A stretch of DNA of 56,254 bases from an uncultured Clostridia bacterium (GCA_947589665.1 CANQBJ010000008.1:1-56254); one strand, 5' to 3'. Positions 1 to 10,503 are shown, counted from the first letter of the stretch. The notes: generated by a model not told the origin, from the letters alone. Numbers and translations: made by a program.

Positions 1-75
1 GCAAGAGCTTATATAAAAATAACTGTGAGCGGGGCTGACTGAGAGGTCGAACCTATTCATATAAACAAAAATTTA
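1..75 (+). repeat. Interspersed repeat copy R1 (right part only)
   Basis: The window opens inside the right half of the repeat family described at 5321-5592. It matches the other copies from the stretch before the CTGTGAGCGGGGCTGACTG block and ends in the terminal sequence TAAACAAAAATTTA at 62-75. The end lies 18 bp from the stop codon of the reverse-strand GH5 gene. The left half lies outside the window. Confidence 0.85.
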
Positions 76-93
76 ACTCAACAGTCCCTCATT

Positions 94-1665
94 TCATTTA
101 AAACAACCGAATACTATTTTACCTGACTGACTTAATTCATTGTCGCTCAAGCCGTCTGAGGCATTTGAACCCTGCGCAAGTGCTGCGGAGGTCTCGTTCT
201 TGTCGCAAAGGGACCAGTTGCACCAGCTTATATTGTAAGACGACATAAAATCTATCCATTTTTGTGTTTCATCGGGGAACACTCCGCCGTTTCCGCTGGC
301 GTCGCTTGTACCCCATTCTGATACGAATACGGGAATACCGTTGCTTACAGCATTTGCTACTCTGTCTCTTAGCCACTGAGTATGTGTGCCTGCATAGAAA
401 TGACAGGTATACATAATATTGTCAAAGCTAAGTCTGTCGGCAACAACATTGTCCAGGTCCTGGCACCACTGAGGATTGCCTACAAGTATAAGAGAGTCAG
501 GGTCTATGCTCCTTATGGCAGGTATTATCCTTTCGGCATAGGGCTTAACATTGCCGCTCCATGTTATATTGCCGTTAGGCTCGTTGCATATCTCGTATAT
601 AACACCCTTTGTGTCCTTATACCTGGCCGCCATTTCCTTGAAAAATGCCTCTGCCTCGTCTATATGCTTCATAGGGTCGCCGTCACTCAATATATGCCAG
701 TCTATTATGGCATACATATCATTTTGTATAGCATTGTCCACAGCCGCCGTAAGCGTTGATTTTACCGAATTGTTCTGAGTATATCCGCTTTCCTCGGTAT
801 ACATGGCAAAGCGCATTACATTGGCTCCCCTGTCGCCTACTGCCTTTATATAGTCCTTTGTTACAAACTGAGGGAACCACTGTATACCGTGACTGCTCAT
901 ACCCTTAAGTACGACTGCCTCTCCCTTTTCATTGCAAAGCTGTGTACCCTTTACAGAGAGAGTACCGTTTACGCTTATGCCTCCCGATCTTGAAACTACA
1001 GGCGCCGCAGTCTCATAGGACTCTGTCGGTGTCACAGGCTCCGTATTTACATCTGTTACGCCGAATTTATCAAGAGCCTTCTTAATAACAGTACAAGCCT
1101 CAGCTCTTGTCAGCGAGCTTGTGGGATTAAAGTTGCCCTTATCATCGCCGCCGACTATACCCGCCTTGTAGGCAGGCAGTACCGTATCGTAATATCTGCC
1201 GCTTAAGGCAGAAAAATCCTTTATCTTAGCTGATTCCGTATTATAGTCATAGCTTAAGTCATTTGCAAAGGCCTTCATAAGTATTTTTACGGCAAGCTGC
1301 CTTTGTATAGGTAAGTCATACTTCTCCCCTGTAGGCGGGTTCTCGTCATAGTCATACCAGCCCATATCAAGAGCGGACTGCATATAGCCTGCTGCCCAGT
1401 GACCTGTCTGTGAGCTTTCAGGCTGCACTGACCTTATTCTGCACAATATAACTGTAAACTCCGCCGATGTAATAGGGGTATCGGGCTTGAAGCTGCCGTC
1501 ATTATAGCCTGAGAGTATGCCCTTCTCTGTCATTTCCCTGACAGTTGAGTAATACCATGCGCCTTCCTTAACGTCAGTAAAGTCCTTTCCTGCCGCACTT
1601 ATGCAGCCTGTTGTCAATGTAAATATAAATATCAGCAATACCGCTGTCAGTTTTATTTTCTTCAT
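94..1665 (-). CDS. SLH-anchored GH5 endoglucanase (secreted)
   Basis: Predicted cell-surface glycoside hydrolase family 5 enzyme, probably a beta-1,4-glucanase acting on cellulose or related glucans. A hydrophobic signal segment (about residues 5-20) ends near LTTGC, which could be a weak lipobox. Three S-layer homology repeats follow (about 27-205), with a typical GILSGYNDGSFKP motif in the first and a diverged second. A linker rich in Pro, Thr and Glu leads to the GH5 barrel (about 230-523). The acid/base Glu is in YEICNEPNG and the nucleophile Glu in VFVSEWGTS. The start at 1665 is preferred because AGAGG lies 6 bp upstream; a start 30 bp further out would overlap the preceding HD gene. 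SLH repeats are known to bind secondary wall polymers, so the enzyme is probably displayed on the envelope. Exact substrate is not determinable from sequence alone. The adjacent repeat R1 lies just past the stop. Confidence 0.9.
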   Translation of the reverse strand: MKKIKLTAVLLIFIFTLTTGCISAAGKDFTDVKEGAWYYSTVREMTEKGILSGYNDGSFKPDTPITSAEFTVILCRIRSVQPESSQTGHWAAGYMQSALDMGWYDYDENPPTGEKYDLPIQRQLAVKILMKAFANDLSYDYNTESAKIKDFSALSGRYYDTVLPAYKAGIVGGDDKGNFNPTSSLTRAEACTVIKKALDKFGVTDVNTEPVTPTESYETAAPVVSRSGGISVNGTLSVKGTQLCNEKGEAVVLKGMSSHGIQWFPQFVTKDYIKAVGDRGANVMRFAMYTEESGYTQNNSVKSTLTAAVDNAIQNDMYAIIDWHILSDGDPMKHIDEAEAFFKEMAARYKDTKGVIYEICNEPNGNITWSGNVKPYAERIIPAIRSIDPDSLILVGNPQWCQDLDNVVADRLSFDNIMYTCHFYAGTHTQWLRDRVANAVSNGIPVFVSEWGTSDASGNGGVFPDETQKWIDFMSSYNISWCNWSLCDKNETSAALAQGSNASDGLSDNELSQSGKIVFGCFK

Positions 1666-1675
1666 ATACTGCCTC

Positions 1676-2266
1676 TTATTCAAAATTATTTTCAACCGCC
1701 TTGTTTATATCCTCTTCACAGGAACGCATAGCGTATATTGTTTTCTGAAGAAGATCGCTTAAGTCCCAGCCCAGCATTTCTGCGCCCTTTTCTATTATCT
1801 CTCTTGAGCAGCCTGCCGCAAAGGATGTACTCTTGTATTTCTTCTTAAGAGATTTTAATTCCATATCCTGCACGCTCTTTGACGGACGCATAAGAGCGGC
1901 TGCCCATATAAGACCTGTAAGCTCGTCTGTAGCATAAAGTACCTTTTCCATTTCATGTTCGGGCTTTATATCCACTGTGATGCCATAGCCGTGAGAACAC
2001 ACGGCATGTATGATATCCTCGCCTACACCGCCTTCTCTTAAAAGCTCAGGCGCCTTTATACAGTGCTGATCGGGATAAAGCTCAAAGTCTATATCGTGAA
2101 GAAGTCCTACTATTCCCCAGTATTCCTCATCCTCGCCATAGCCAAGCTCCTTTGCATACCATTTCATAACGCCTTCCACCGTAAGGGCGTGCTGCAGGTG
2201 AAACGCTTCCTTATTATACTTTTTAAGGAGTTCATATGCCTTTTCTCTTGAAATATGTTCCTTCAT
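1676..2266 (-). CDS. HD-domain phosphohydrolase-like protein
   Basis: A 196-residue soluble protein with an HD-superfamily fold. The metal-binding signature is seen in LLHDIDFE (His-Asp pair) with an upstream His in FHLQHALTV and a downstream His in VCSHGYG. HD proteins hydrolyse phosphate esters of nucleotides or second messengers, but the substrate cannot be assigned here. The start at 2266 has AAAGGA 8 bp upstream; the longer reading frame begins 45 bp earlier without a comparable site. It lies 10 bp upstream of the GH5 gene on the same strand, so the two may be co-transcribed from the promoter at 2300-2328. No functional link between them is evident. Confidence 0.8.
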   Translation of the reverse strand: MKEHISREKAYELLKKYNKEAFHLQHALTVEGVMKWYAKELGYGEDEEYWGIVGLLHDIDFELYPDQHCIKAPELLREGGVGEDIIHAVCSHGYGITVDIKPEHEMEKVLYATDELTGLIWAAALMRPSKSVQDMELKSLKKKYKSTSFAAGCSREIIEKGAEMLGWDLSDLLQKTIYAMRSCEEDINKAVENNFE

Positions 2267-2299
2267 ATCGTCATATCCTTTCATAAGTACTTTGTATAA

Positions 2300-2328
2300 A
2301 TAATATATCAAACAAATGTAATTGTCAA
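2300..2328 (-). promoter_or_regulatory. Sigma-A type promoter for HD/GH5 genes
   Basis: Reverse strand: TTGACA (2323-2328), 17-bp spacer, TATTAT (2300-2305). It lies 34 bp ahead of the HD-gene start and is divergent from the hydrogenase promoter at 2352-2380. Confidence 0.7.
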
Positions 2329-2351
2329 CTTATTAAGGTATATAACTTCTG

Positions 2352-2380
2352 TTGACTTAAGTGAAAATTTACATTATAAT
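2352..2380 (+). promoter_or_regulatory. Sigma-A type promoter for sensory hydrogenase operon
   Basis: TTGACT (2352-2357), 17-bp spacer, TATAAT (2375-2380), 35 bp before the start of the hydrogenase-like gene. Spacing and hexamers are near consensus. Confidence 0.75.
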
Positions 2381-2415
2381 GATATTGTTAAATTAATAAC
2401 AAAAGGAGAAATACA

Positions 2416-4092
2416 ATGGCTGAATGGCTCAAACTTAAAAAATCCAACTGTAAAAACTGTTACAAGTGCATAAGGCACTGTCCCGTAAAGGCTATACGCT
2501 TTTCAGCCGGTCAGGCGCATATTATAGGAAACGAGTGTATACTCTGCGGTCACTGCTTTGTAGTATGTCCTCAGAATGCCAAGGAAACTACTGCTCAGAC
2601 AGAGAAGGTAAAGGTAATGATAGAAAACGGCGAAAGGGTCGTAGCCAGTCTTGCGCCTTCATTTATTGCCAACTACGAGGGCATAGGCATAGAGAGTATG
2701 GAGGCTGCCCTTAAAAAGCTGGGCTTTTATGCCGCAGAGGAAACTGCAATAGGCGCAACTATCGTAAAGAACGAATATAACAGAATGCTTAAGGAAGAAG
2801 GCAGGGATGTGCTTATATCCTCCTGCTGTCACAGTGTAAATCTGCTTATACAGAAGTACTTCCCCTCAGTACTGCCCTGTCTGGCGGACACCGCTTCGCC
2901 TATGCAGGCTCATTCTATGGATATCAAAAAGAGAATGCCTGATGCAAAGACTGTATTTATAGGTCCCTGTCTTGCCAAGAAGGACGAGGCGGACTACTAT
3001 TCGGGTATAGTTGACGCTGTACTGACCTTTGAGGAGCTTACACAGTGGTTTAAGGAAGAAAATATAGAACCCGAAAGAAACATAGACGATACCGAGAAAA
3101 GCAGAGCAAGGCTTTTCCCCACTACAGGCGGTATTTTAAAGACTATGGGCGAGAAGGTTAAGGGCTATACATATATGGCTATAGACGGTACTCAGAACTG
3201 TATAGCCGCTCTTAAGGATATTGAAAAGGGAAATATACATAAATGCTTTATAGAGATGTCCGCCTGCAGCGGCAGCTGTATATCAGGTCCCGTTATGGAG
3301 AAATTCAGCCTGTCTCCGGTACGGGAATTTATGGCTGTAAACGACTATGCGGGAAAGGATGACTTCAAAGTAGAACAGCCTGAGCATACGGAGATCGCCA
3401 AGAATTTTGAACCTATAGAGCAGAGGCTTCAGCCTCCGTCAGAAGACGAGATACGCAGGGTGCTTAAGAATATGGGCAAGACAAAGCCCGAGGACGAGCT
3501 TAACTGTGGCTCTTGCGGTTACAATACCTGCCGTGAAAAGGCTGTTGCCATATACCACGGAAAGGCTGAGATATCCATGTGTCTGCCCTATCTTAAGGAA
3601 AAGGCGGAGAGCTTTACTGACAACATTGTAAACAACACTCCTAATGGCATAATAGTTGTAAACGAGCAGTTTGAGGTTCAGCTTGTAAACAAGTCCGCAA
3701 GGCGTCTTTTCAATATCAAGTATGCCTCTGACGTACTGGGCGAGCCTGTTGTCAGAATAATGGACCCCCTTGACTTTATAACCGTACAGAACACGGGAGA
3801 GCGTGTAGAGAACAAGAGGATATACCTTGCAGAGTATGACAAGTACTTTGAGGAAACAATGATATACGACAGGGATTATCATATAATACTCTGTATATTG
3901 AGAGATGTTACCGATGAGGAAAAGGGCAACAAAAAGAAGGATGAAATAAGCCTTCATACCATAGAGGTCGCCGACAAGGTAGTTGACAAGCAGATGAGGA
4001 TTGTTCAGGAAATTGCCTCACTTCTGGGCGAAACTGCGGCAGAGACCAAGATCGCTCTTACTAAGCTTAAGGAGATGATCTCAGATGAATGA
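2416..4092 (+). CDS. Sensory-type [FeFe]-hydrogenase with C-terminal PAS domain
   Basis: A 558-residue multidomain protein. Residues 12-51 carry two ferredoxin [4Fe-4S] motifs (CKNCYKCIRHCP and CILCGHCFVVCP). The H-cluster domain follows, with ligand motifs SSCC (Cys137/138), GPC (Cys185) and EMSACSGSC (Cys284/288). A further four-Cys Fe-S motif lies at 364-389 and a PAS domain at about 400-510, followed by a helical tail. Catalytic hydrogenases usually have Met in the second and third motifs (MPC and EVMAC); here these positions are Gly and Ser, as in group C sensory hydrogenases with low turnover. The family is thought to sense hydrogen or redox state and signal through the PAS domain. The gene overlaps the following phosphatase gene by 8 bp, which suggests translational coupling and a shared pathway. 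The start has AAGGAG 7 bp upstream. Function is inferred from family, not tested. Confidence 0.88.
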   Translation: MAEWLKLKKSNCKNCYKCIRHCPVKAIRFSAGQAHIIGNECILCGHCFVVCPQNAKETTAQTEKVKVMIENGERVVASLAPSFIANYEGIGIESMEAALKKLGFYAAEETAIGATIVKNEYNRMLKEEGRDVLISSCCHSVNLLIQKYFPSVLPCLADTASPMQAHSMDIKKRMPDAKTVFIGPCLAKKDEADYYSGIVDAVLTFEELTQWFKEENIEPERNIDDTEKSRARLFPTTGGILKTMGEKVKGYTYMAIDGTQNCIAALKDIEKGNIHKCFIEMSACSGSCISGPVMEKFSLSPVREFMAVNDYAGKDDFKVEQPEHTEIAKNFEPIEQRLQPPSEDEIRRVLKNMGKTKPEDELNCGSCGYNTCREKAVAIYHGKAEISMCLPYLKEKAESFTDNIVNNTPNGIIVVNEQFEVQLVNKSARRLFNIKYASDVLGEPVVRIMDPLDFITVQNTGERVENKRIYLAEYDKYFEETMIYDRDYHIILCILRDVTDEEKGNKKKDEISLHTIEVADKVVDKQMRIVQEIASLLGETAAETKIALTKLKEMISDE

Positions 4093-5257
4093 TCTTTGCG
4101 CTGATATAGGCTACATAAGTATAAATCACTTTGGCGAGCAGCTTTGCGGCGACCATATAGACGTTGTCAACGACGATGAAAATTCCACTATCATAGTGCT
4201 TGCAGACGGTCTTGGCAGCGGCGTCAAGGCAAGCATACTTTCAACGCTTACCTCCAAAATAATATCCACGCTTATGGCAGCGGGCTTATCCATAGAGGAA
4301 TGTGTTTCCACAGTAGCGGCTACATTGCCTGTATGCTCAGTAAGGGGCGTGGCATACTCAACATTTACCATAATTCATATTGTGGACAATGAATATGCCG
4401 AAATAATACAGTATGACAATCCCCAGGTATTTATACTCAGAAACGGCAAAAACTTTGAGTACCCCAGGGAAGAACTGAATATAGATGGCAAAAAGCTTTT
4501 TAAATCCAGAATACGGCTTAAGGAAGGCGACTTATTCGTTGCTATGAGCGACGGCTGTCCCCACGCAGGCATCGGTCTGTCCTATAACTTCGGCTGGCAG
4601 CTTAAGGATATCATAGAGTTTATGGAAACCGTCGAATGTGCAGGCTACAATGCCAAAACCCTGGCTACTATCCTTATCAACGAGGTGGATAAGCTTTACG
4701 GCGGAGAGCCGGGAGACGATGCCACAGCCTGTGTGGTAAGGATAAGAAAGAGAAATCCCATGAATATTCTCTTCGGTCCGCCTTCCGACAGAAACGACTG
4801 TAACAAAATGATGGCCCTATTCTTTGCAAAGGGCGGCAAGCACATTATTTGCGGAGGTACTACATCCTCTATTGCCGCAAAGTATTTAGGCAAGGAGCTC
4901 AGACCCACTCTTGACTTTGAGGCGCCGGGTATACCGCCTATTGCAGAAATAGACGGTGTTGACCTTGTGACCGAAGGCGTTATTACAGTAAACAGAGTAA
5001 GGGAGTATGCTATGGATTTTATTTCCGAAAACAAGGAATACGAAAACTGGGCATTCGGCAGAGATGGCGCCTCCCTTATATCAAAGCTGCTCTTTGAGGA
5101 GGCTACGGATATCAACTTCTATGTAGGCAAGGCTGTGAACCCTGCCCATCAGAACCCCGATCTGCCTATTAACTTCAACATAAAGATGAATCTTGTTAAG
5201 GAAATTTCCGAATGTCTTAAAAAAATGGGCAAAAGAATAAAAGTCAGTTATTTTTAA
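4085..5257 (+). CDS. SpoIIE/PP2C-type protein phosphatase, hydrogenase-linked
   Basis: A 390-residue protein. Residues about 1-220 form a SpoIIE-type PP2C domain with metal-binding Asp in LADGLGSG (Asp41), MSDGC (Asp156) and GDDATA (Asp211/212). The remaining about 165 residues form a conserved-looking extension with no assignable domain, containing Gly-rich stretches (GGTTSSIAAKYLG). SpoIIE-like phosphatases dephosphorylate Ser/Thr partners such as anti-sigma-factor antagonists. No antagonist or anti-sigma gene lies nearby, so the target is unknown. The gene starts inside the last codons of the sensory hydrogenase gene, and a terminator follows at 5258-5310, so the operon is just these two genes. 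The phosphatase is probably the output of the hydrogen/redox sensor (inference). Confidence 0.85.
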   Translation: MNDLCADIGYISINHFGEQLCGDHIDVVNDDENSTIIVLADGLGSGVKASILSTLTSKIISTLMAAGLSIEECVSTVAATLPVCSVRGVAYSTFTIIHIVDNEYAEIIQYDNPQVFILRNGKNFEYPREELNIDGKKLFKSRIRLKEGDLFVAMSDGCPHAGIGLSYNFGWQLKDIIEFMETVECAGYNAKTLATILINEVDKLYGGEPGDDATACVVRIRKRNPMNILFGPPSDRNDCNKMMALFFAKGGKHIICGGTTSSIAAKYLGKELRPTLDFEAPGIPPIAEIDGVDLVTEGVITVNRVREYAMDFISENKEYENWAFGRDGASLISKLLFEEATDINFYVGKAVNPAHQNPDLPINFNIKMNLVKEISECLKKMGKRIKVSYF

Positions 5258-5310
5258 AAAACTGTCGCAATAAGCATTAAAAAAATAAGCTGTTGCGACA
5301 GTTTCTTTTC
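5258..5310 (+). terminator. Intrinsic terminator after the hydrogenase operon
   Basis: Inverted repeat AACTGTCGCAA / TTGCGACAGTT flanks an A-rich loop and is followed by TTTCTTTTC. It starts at the stop codon of the phosphatase gene and ends 11 bp before repeat R2. Confidence 0.75.
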
Positions 5311-5320
5311 GTTTTGGGAG

Positions 5321-5592
5321 AAATTTTTGTTTAACGTAATAAGAACGACCCTTCCACCATGCTACGCATGGTCCCCCTCCCCTCCGCCGCTAACGCTAGG
5401 GGAGGTCATTTACCGCAAAGGCTGTGACAGCAGCTTAGGTATTGTTTTTCTAAGTAAATAAGGGATTTTGCAAAGCACATACCTAAAGCTCCCCTTCGCA
5501 AGGGGAGCTGTCAGCCGCGGCAAAAACTTATTTAAAAATAGCTGTGAGCGGGGCTGACTGAGAGGTCGAACCTATTCCTATAAACAAAAATT
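5321..5592 (+). repeat. Interspersed repeat copy R2 (MITE-like)
   Basis: A 272-bp non-coding element bounded by AAATTTTTGTTTA on the left and TAAACAAAAATT on the right. It contains several perfect hairpins: ACCATGC/GCATGGT, CCTCCCCT/AGGGGAGG and AGCTCCCC/GGGGAGCT. Just inside the ends, CGACC and GGTCG can pair over the whole length. No reading frame of note is present. It fills the gap between the converging phosphatase and uvrA genes. Copies with the same parts lie at 10600-10872, 14783-15031, 19127-19381 and 44120-44432. Confidence 0.9.
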
Positions 5593-5636
5593 CATCAACA
5601 AATCCAAAAGAGGCTGCCGTACACCTCAGCATCACC

Positions 5637-8465
5637 TTATTTAAGCATTTTCTTAAGATACTGTCCCGTATAGGAGCCTTTTACCTTAGCTACCTGTTCG
5701 GGTGTGCCTGTGGCTACGACTGTGCCGCCGCCGTCTCCGCCCTCGGGACCCAGATCGATTATATGATCGGCACACTTTATGACATCCAGATTATGCTCTA
5801 TTACTACCACTGTATTTCCGCCGTCTGTAAGCTGCTGAAGTATATCTATAAGCTTTCTTACATCATAGGAATGAAGACCTGTGGTAGGCTCGTCCAGTAC
5901 ATAAAGGGTCCTGCCCGTACTCCTTCTGCTCAGTTCTGTGGCAAGCTTTACTCTTTGCGCCTCGCCGCCGCTGAGAGTGGTGGAGCTTTGCCCCAGCTTT
6001 ACATAGCCTAAGCCCACCTCCTTCATGGTCTTAAGCTTCTGCATAAGTCTGGGCTGATTTTCAAAAAATATGCAGGCCTCGTCTATAGTCATATCCAGTA
6101 CATCGGCAATACTCTTGCCCTTGTATTTCACCTCAAGGGTTTCTCTGTTATAACGCTTGCCGCCGCATACCTCGCAGGGTACATATACATCAGGCAAAAA
6201 GTGCATCTCTATCTTAAGTATACCGTCGCCGCTGCACGCCTCACAGCGTCCACCCTTTACATTAAAGCTGAAACGGCCCTTCTGAAAGCCCCTTACCTTT
6301 GCCTCGGGCAGTTGTGCAAACACATCTCTTATAAGGTCGAAAAGCCCCGTATAGGTAGCAGGGTTTGAACGTGGAGTCCTGCCTATAGGACTTTGGTCTA
6401 TATTTATCACCTTGTCTATATATTGAACGCCCTCTATGCTGTCGTACTTGCCGGGTTTTATCTTGGCCCTGTTCACATCCCTTGCAAGGGTCTTGTAAAG
6501 TATCTCATTTACAAAGGAGCTTTTGCCGCTGCCCGATACACCCGTAACGGCAATAAGCTTGCCAAGAGGTATATCTATATCCAGGTTCTTAAGGTTGTTC
6601 TGCCTTGCTCCCCTTACGGTAATGACCTCGCCGCTGCCCTTACGTCTTTTCTTTGGTACCTCTATTTTTTCTCTGCCACTTAAAAAAGCGCCTGTTATGG
6701 ACTTGTCACAGTTCAGTATATCCTTGTACTCGCCTGCGAAAACTACCTCTCCGCCATTATCTCCCGCATAGGGACCTATATCCACAATATAGTCCGATGC
6801 TCTCATGGTATCCTCGTCATGCTCTACTACTATAAGGGTATTGCCCAGATCCCTTAAGTGCTTAAGAGTGGCAAGGAGCTTGTCATTATCCCTCTGATGC
6901 AGTCCTATGCTGGGTTCGTCAAGTATATAAAGCACACCTACAAGACCTGAGCCTATCTGTGTGGCAAGCCTTATTCTCTGAGCCTCGCCTCCGCTCAGAG
7001 TACCTGCCGTTCGCGCAAGAGAAAGATAGTCCAGTCCCACATCTATAAGAAAGCCTATCCTTGCATTTATCTCCTTAAATATCTGCTGGCCTATTGCTTT
7101 CTGCCTTTCAGTCCACTCTATACTTTCAAAGAATTTCTGTATCTCCTTTATGGACATTTCAGTAACGTCAGATATGCTCTTGTCGGCTATCTTGACTGCA
7201 AGTACCTCTGGCTTAAGTCTTTTACCGTGACAGCAGGGACACTCTATATTTGTCATATACTTCTCGTACTCGTCGCGCATTATTTCCGAATTGCTTTCAT
7301 TATACCGTCTTTCAAGGCTAGTGATCACTCCCTCAAAGGCAAAGGTATATGTTTTCTGCTTGCCTGCCACCATATAAGGCACCTCTATAGTCCTGCCGTG
7401 AGTACCGTATAATATAGCATCAAGAGCCTCCCTCGGCATATCCCTTACAGGTGTATTCAGGTCAAAATCATATATATTCCTAAGCGCCTGCAATACAGAA
7501 TACACAGGGGAATTGGGGCTTGCTATATTGCCGTAGCCCATAGCGGTAATGGCGCCCTCGGCAAGAGAAAGACTTTTGTCGGGTATGACCAGGTCCTCGT
7601 CTATTATCATTTTGACGCCTAAGCCCATACATTCGGGACAGGCTCCGTTGGGATTGTTAAATGAAAATAAAGGCGGCTCTATTTCGCTTATGCTTATGCC
7701 GCAGTCGGGACAGGAGAAATTCTGGCTGAAGGTTATTTCCTCCCCGTCTATGATATCCATAATAACAATGCCGCCTGTCAGGGCTGAGGCAGTTTCTATG
7801 GACTCGCTTAATCTCTGCTCTATGCCCTCTCTTACAACAAGCCTGTCCACAACTATTTCTATATTGTGTTTTTTGTTCTTGTCTATCTCTATTTTTTCGC
7901 CTAGGTCATATATGATACCGTCAACTCTTACTCTTACATAGCCGCTTTTCCTTGCGTCCTCCAGCAGCTTTGTATGCTCGCCCTTTCTGTTCCTGACAAT
8001 GGGCGCAAGCAGCTGAAAGCGTGTACCCTCTTCCATAGCGCATATCCTGTCCACTATCTGATCTACAGTCTGCCGCTTTATCTCCCTGCCGCACTTGGGA
8101 CAGTGAGGAATACCCACTCTTGCAAAGAGCAGTCTTAAATAATCATAAATCTCGGTAACGGTGCCTACCGTAGACCGCGGATTGTTGTTTGTGGTCTTCT
8201 GATCTATGGATATGGCAGGAGAAAGTCCCTCTATGCTGTCTACCTCAGGCTTTTCCATCTGTCCCAGAAACATTCTAGCATAGGAGCTCAGGCTCTCTAC
8301 ATATCTTCTCTGACCCTCGGCATATATTGTGTCAAAAGCAAGGCTTGACTTGCCGCTGCCGCTTAAGCCTGTAAATATCACAAGCTTATCTCTGGGTATT
8401 CTAAGGTCAAAATTTTTAAGATTATTTTCTCTTGCACCCTTTATTACGATCTCATTCTTAGCCAT
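5637..8465 (-). CDS. uvrA: UvrABC excinuclease subunit A
   Basis: A 942-residue full-length UvrA, the damage-sensing ATPase of nucleotide excision repair. It has two ABC ATPase modules, with Walker A motifs GLSGSGKSS (near residue 33) and GVSGSGKSS (about 645) and two LSGGEAQR signatures. Zinc-binding Cys pairs are visible: CPDCG/CPECMG in the first half and CEACSG/CEVCGG in the second. The gene follows uvrB by 10 bp on the same strand and is presumably transcribed from the uvrB promoter. UvrA dimers load UvrB at lesions, so the two-gene operon makes the recognition complex. The stop is 45 bp from repeat R2. Confidence 0.98.
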   Translation of the reverse strand: MAKNEIVIKGARENNLKNFDLRIPRDKLVIFTGLSGSGKSSLAFDTIYAEGQRRYVESLSSYARMFLGQMEKPEVDSIEGLSPAISIDQKTTNNNPRSTVGTVTEIYDYLRLLFARVGIPHCPKCGREIKRQTVDQIVDRICAMEEGTRFQLLAPIVRNRKGEHTKLLEDARKSGYVRVRVDGIIYDLGEKIEIDKNKKHNIEIVVDRLVVREGIEQRLSESIETASALTGGIVIMDIIDGEEITFSQNFSCPDCGISISEIEPPLFSFNNPNGACPECMGLGVKMIIDEDLVIPDKSLSLAEGAITAMGYGNIASPNSPVYSVLQALRNIYDFDLNTPVRDMPREALDAILYGTHGRTIEVPYMVAGKQKTYTFAFEGVITSLERRYNESNSEIMRDEYEKYMTNIECPCCHGKRLKPEVLAVKIADKSISDVTEMSIKEIQKFFESIEWTERQKAIGQQIFKEINARIGFLIDVGLDYLSLARTAGTLSGGEAQRIRLATQIGSGLVGVLYILDEPSIGLHQRDNDKLLATLKHLRDLGNTLIVVEHDEDTMRASDYIVDIGPYAGDNGGEVVFAGEYKDILNCDKSITGAFLSGREKIEVPKKRRKGSGEVITVRGARQNNLKNLDIDIPLGKLIAVTGVSGSGKSSFVNEILYKTLARDVNRAKIKPGKYDSIEGVQYIDKVINIDQSPIGRTPRSNPATYTGLFDLIRDVFAQLPEAKVRGFQKGRFSFNVKGGRCEACSGDGILKIEMHFLPDVYVPCEVCGGKRYNRETLEVKYKGKSIADVLDMTIDEACIFFENQPRLMQKLKTMKEVGLGYVKLGQSSTTLSGGEAQRVKLATELSRRSTGRTLYVLDEPTTGLHSYDVRKLIDILQQLTDGGNTVVVIEHNLDVIKCADHIIDLGPEGGDGGGTVVATGTPEQVAKVKGSYTGQYLKKMLK

Positions 8466-8475
8466 TATATCACCT

Positions 8476-10467
8476 TTACATCAAAGACAATTTCTTCATT
8501 TCTATCATTTTATCCCTAAGCTCTGCCGCCTTTTCAAAGTTAAGGTCAGCAGCAGCCTTCTTCATATTTTTCTCTATCTTCTTAATAGCCTGTAAAAGCT
8601 CTTCTCTTGACATGGATTCAGGCGCCTTGTCCATAATATCCGTCTTTGGAGCATTTACGCTCTGTGTTACCTTTATTATCTCATGTACCTTTTTCTTGAT
8701 AGTCTTAGGCACAATACCGTGTTCGGCATTGTACTGCTGCTGTATATACCGCCTTCTGTTGGTCTCGCTTATGGCATTGCGCATGGAATCTGTCATAGCT
8801 TCCGCATACATTACTACCTTGCCCTCGGCATTCCTTGCAGCCCTGCCTATTGTCTGTATAAGAGAGGTCTCGCTTCTCAGAAAGCCCTCCTTATCTGCAT
8901 CCAGTATTGCCACAAGGCTCACCTCAGGGATATCAAGTCCCTCTCTTAAAAGATTTATTCCCACTATAACGTCGAATACATTAAGTCTTAGGTCCCTTAT
9001 TATTTCAAGTCTTTCAAGAGTATCTATGTCGGAATGAAGATACTGCACCCTTATTCCCGCCTCCTTGAGATAGCGTGTCAGATCCTCCGCCATTTTTTTG
9101 GTAAGAGTGGTAACAAGCACCTTATTCCCCTTGGCGGTGGTCTTGTTAATCTCGCCTATAAGGTCATCTATCTGTCCCTTTACGGGACGTATCTCCACCT
9201 CCGGGTCCAGAAGTCCCGTAGGTCTTATTATCTGCTCCGCCGTAGCCTCGCTGTGGGCATTTTCGTACTTGCCGGGAGTAGCGGAAACAAATATCATCTG
9301 CTTTATTTTGCCCTCAAATTCTTCAAATTTAAGAGGTCTGTTGTCAAGAGCCGAGGGCAGACGAAAGCCGTAGTCCACAAGAGTAGTCTTTCTGGAACGG
9401 TCGCCGTTGTACATACCGCCTACCTGGGGTATTGTAACATGGCTCTCGTCAACTATCATAAGAAAATCATCGGGAAAGTAGTCTATAAGAGTATGGGGCA
9501 TACTGCCTGCAGGTCTGCCGTCAAGATGCCTTGAATAGTTTTCGATGCCAGAGCAAAAGCCCATTTCCTGCATCATTTCCATATCGTAGTTGGTCCTCTG
9601 CATAAGCCTCTGCGCCTCTAAAAGCTTGTCCTGAGATTTAAGCTCGGCATAGCGGCAGTCCAATTCCTCGCTTATATCGCGCAAAGCCCTTTTCATATTA
9701 TCCTGATTTGTAACATAGTGTGATGCGGGGAAAATGGAAATATGGCTCCTTCTTCCAAGTATCTCCCCTGTCAGCACGTCAAATTCAGTTATACGGTCTA
9801 TCTCATCGCCAAAAAATTCTATTCTTACGGCTGTGTCCGTACTGCCTGCAGGATATACCTCCACAACATCTCCCTTTGCCCTGAAGCAGCCGCGCTGGAA
9901 ATCCATTTCATTCCTGTTATACTGTATCTCCACAAGCTTTCTGAGTACGTCCTCTCTGCTCTTTGTCATACCGGGACGTATGGAAAGAGTCATTTCCTTG
10001 TAGTCGATAGGCGCACCAAGACCGTATATACAGCTTACACTGGCAACTATAAGCACATCCCTGCGTTCAAAAAGAGCCGAGGTTGCAGAATGGCGGAGCT
10101 TGTCTATCTCGTCATTTACGGCGCTGTCCTTTTCTATATAGGTATCTGACTGAGGCACATATGCCTCCGGCTGATAGTAGTCATAGTAGGACACAAAATA
10201 CTCTACCGCATTGTTGGGAAAAAACTCCTTGAACTCGTTGTATAGCTGTGCGGCAAGGGTCTTGTTATGGGCTATTACCAAAGTAGGCTTATTTATTTTC
10301 TCTACAATATTTGCCATTGTAAAGGTCTTTCCCGAGCCTGTGACACCAAGTATCGTCTGAAACTTCTTGCCCTCCTTAAGCCCCTTTACGATCTTATCTA
10401 TAGCCTGGGGCTGATCTCCCGTAGGCTTGAAATCCGATACTAATTTAAAACGATTTTCTTCACTCAT
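8476..10467 (-). CDS. uvrB: UvrABC excinuclease subunit B
   Basis: A 663-residue UvrB, the helicase-like subunit that verifies damage and recruits UvrC. Visible features are Walker [10 protein letters not shown] near residue 40, the beta-hairpin motif [12 protein letters not shown], helicase motif DESH, and a C-terminal UVR motif ([13 protein letters not shown]) for UvrC contact. The start at 10467 is chosen because GGGAG lies 8 bp upstream; a Met two codons earlier would be too close to it. The gene heads a uvrB-uvrA operon with its promoter and a LexA-type box at 10504-10532. Confidence 0.98.
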   Translation of the reverse strand: MSEENRFKLVSDFKPTGDQPQAIDKIVKGLKEGKKFQTILGVTGSGKTFTMANIVEKINKPTLVIAHNKTLAAQLYNEFKEFFPNNAVEYFVSYYDYYQPEAYVPQSDTYIEKDSAVNDEIDKLRHSATSALFERRDVLIVASVSCIYGLGAPIDYKEMTLSIRPGMTKSREDVLRKLVEIQYNRNEMDFQRGCFRAKGDVVEVYPAGSTDTAVRIEFFGDEIDRITEFDVLTGEILGRRSHISIFPASHYVTNQDNMKRALRDISEELDCRYAELKSQDKLLEAQRLMQRTNYDMEMMQEMGFCSGIENYSRHLDGRPAGSMPHTLIDYFPDDFLMIVDESHVTIPQVGGMYNGDRSRKTTLVDYGFRLPSALDNRPLKFEEFEGKIKQMIFVSATPGKYENAHSEATAEQIIRPTGLLDPEVEIRPVKGQIDDLIGEINKTTAKGNKVLVTTLTKKMAEDLTRYLKEAGIRVQYLHSDIDTLERLEIIRDLRLNVFDVIVGINLLREGLDIPEVSLVAILDADKEGFLRSETSLIQTIGRAARNAEGKVVMYAEAMTDSMRNAISETNRRRYIQQQYNAEHGIVPKTIKKKVHEIIKVTQSVNAPKTDIMDKAPESMSREELLQAIKKIEKNMKKAAADLNFEKAAELRDKMIEMKKLSLM

Positions 10468-10503
10468 ATACATATCTCCCGACTGAAAAATATCACTATA
10501 TAG

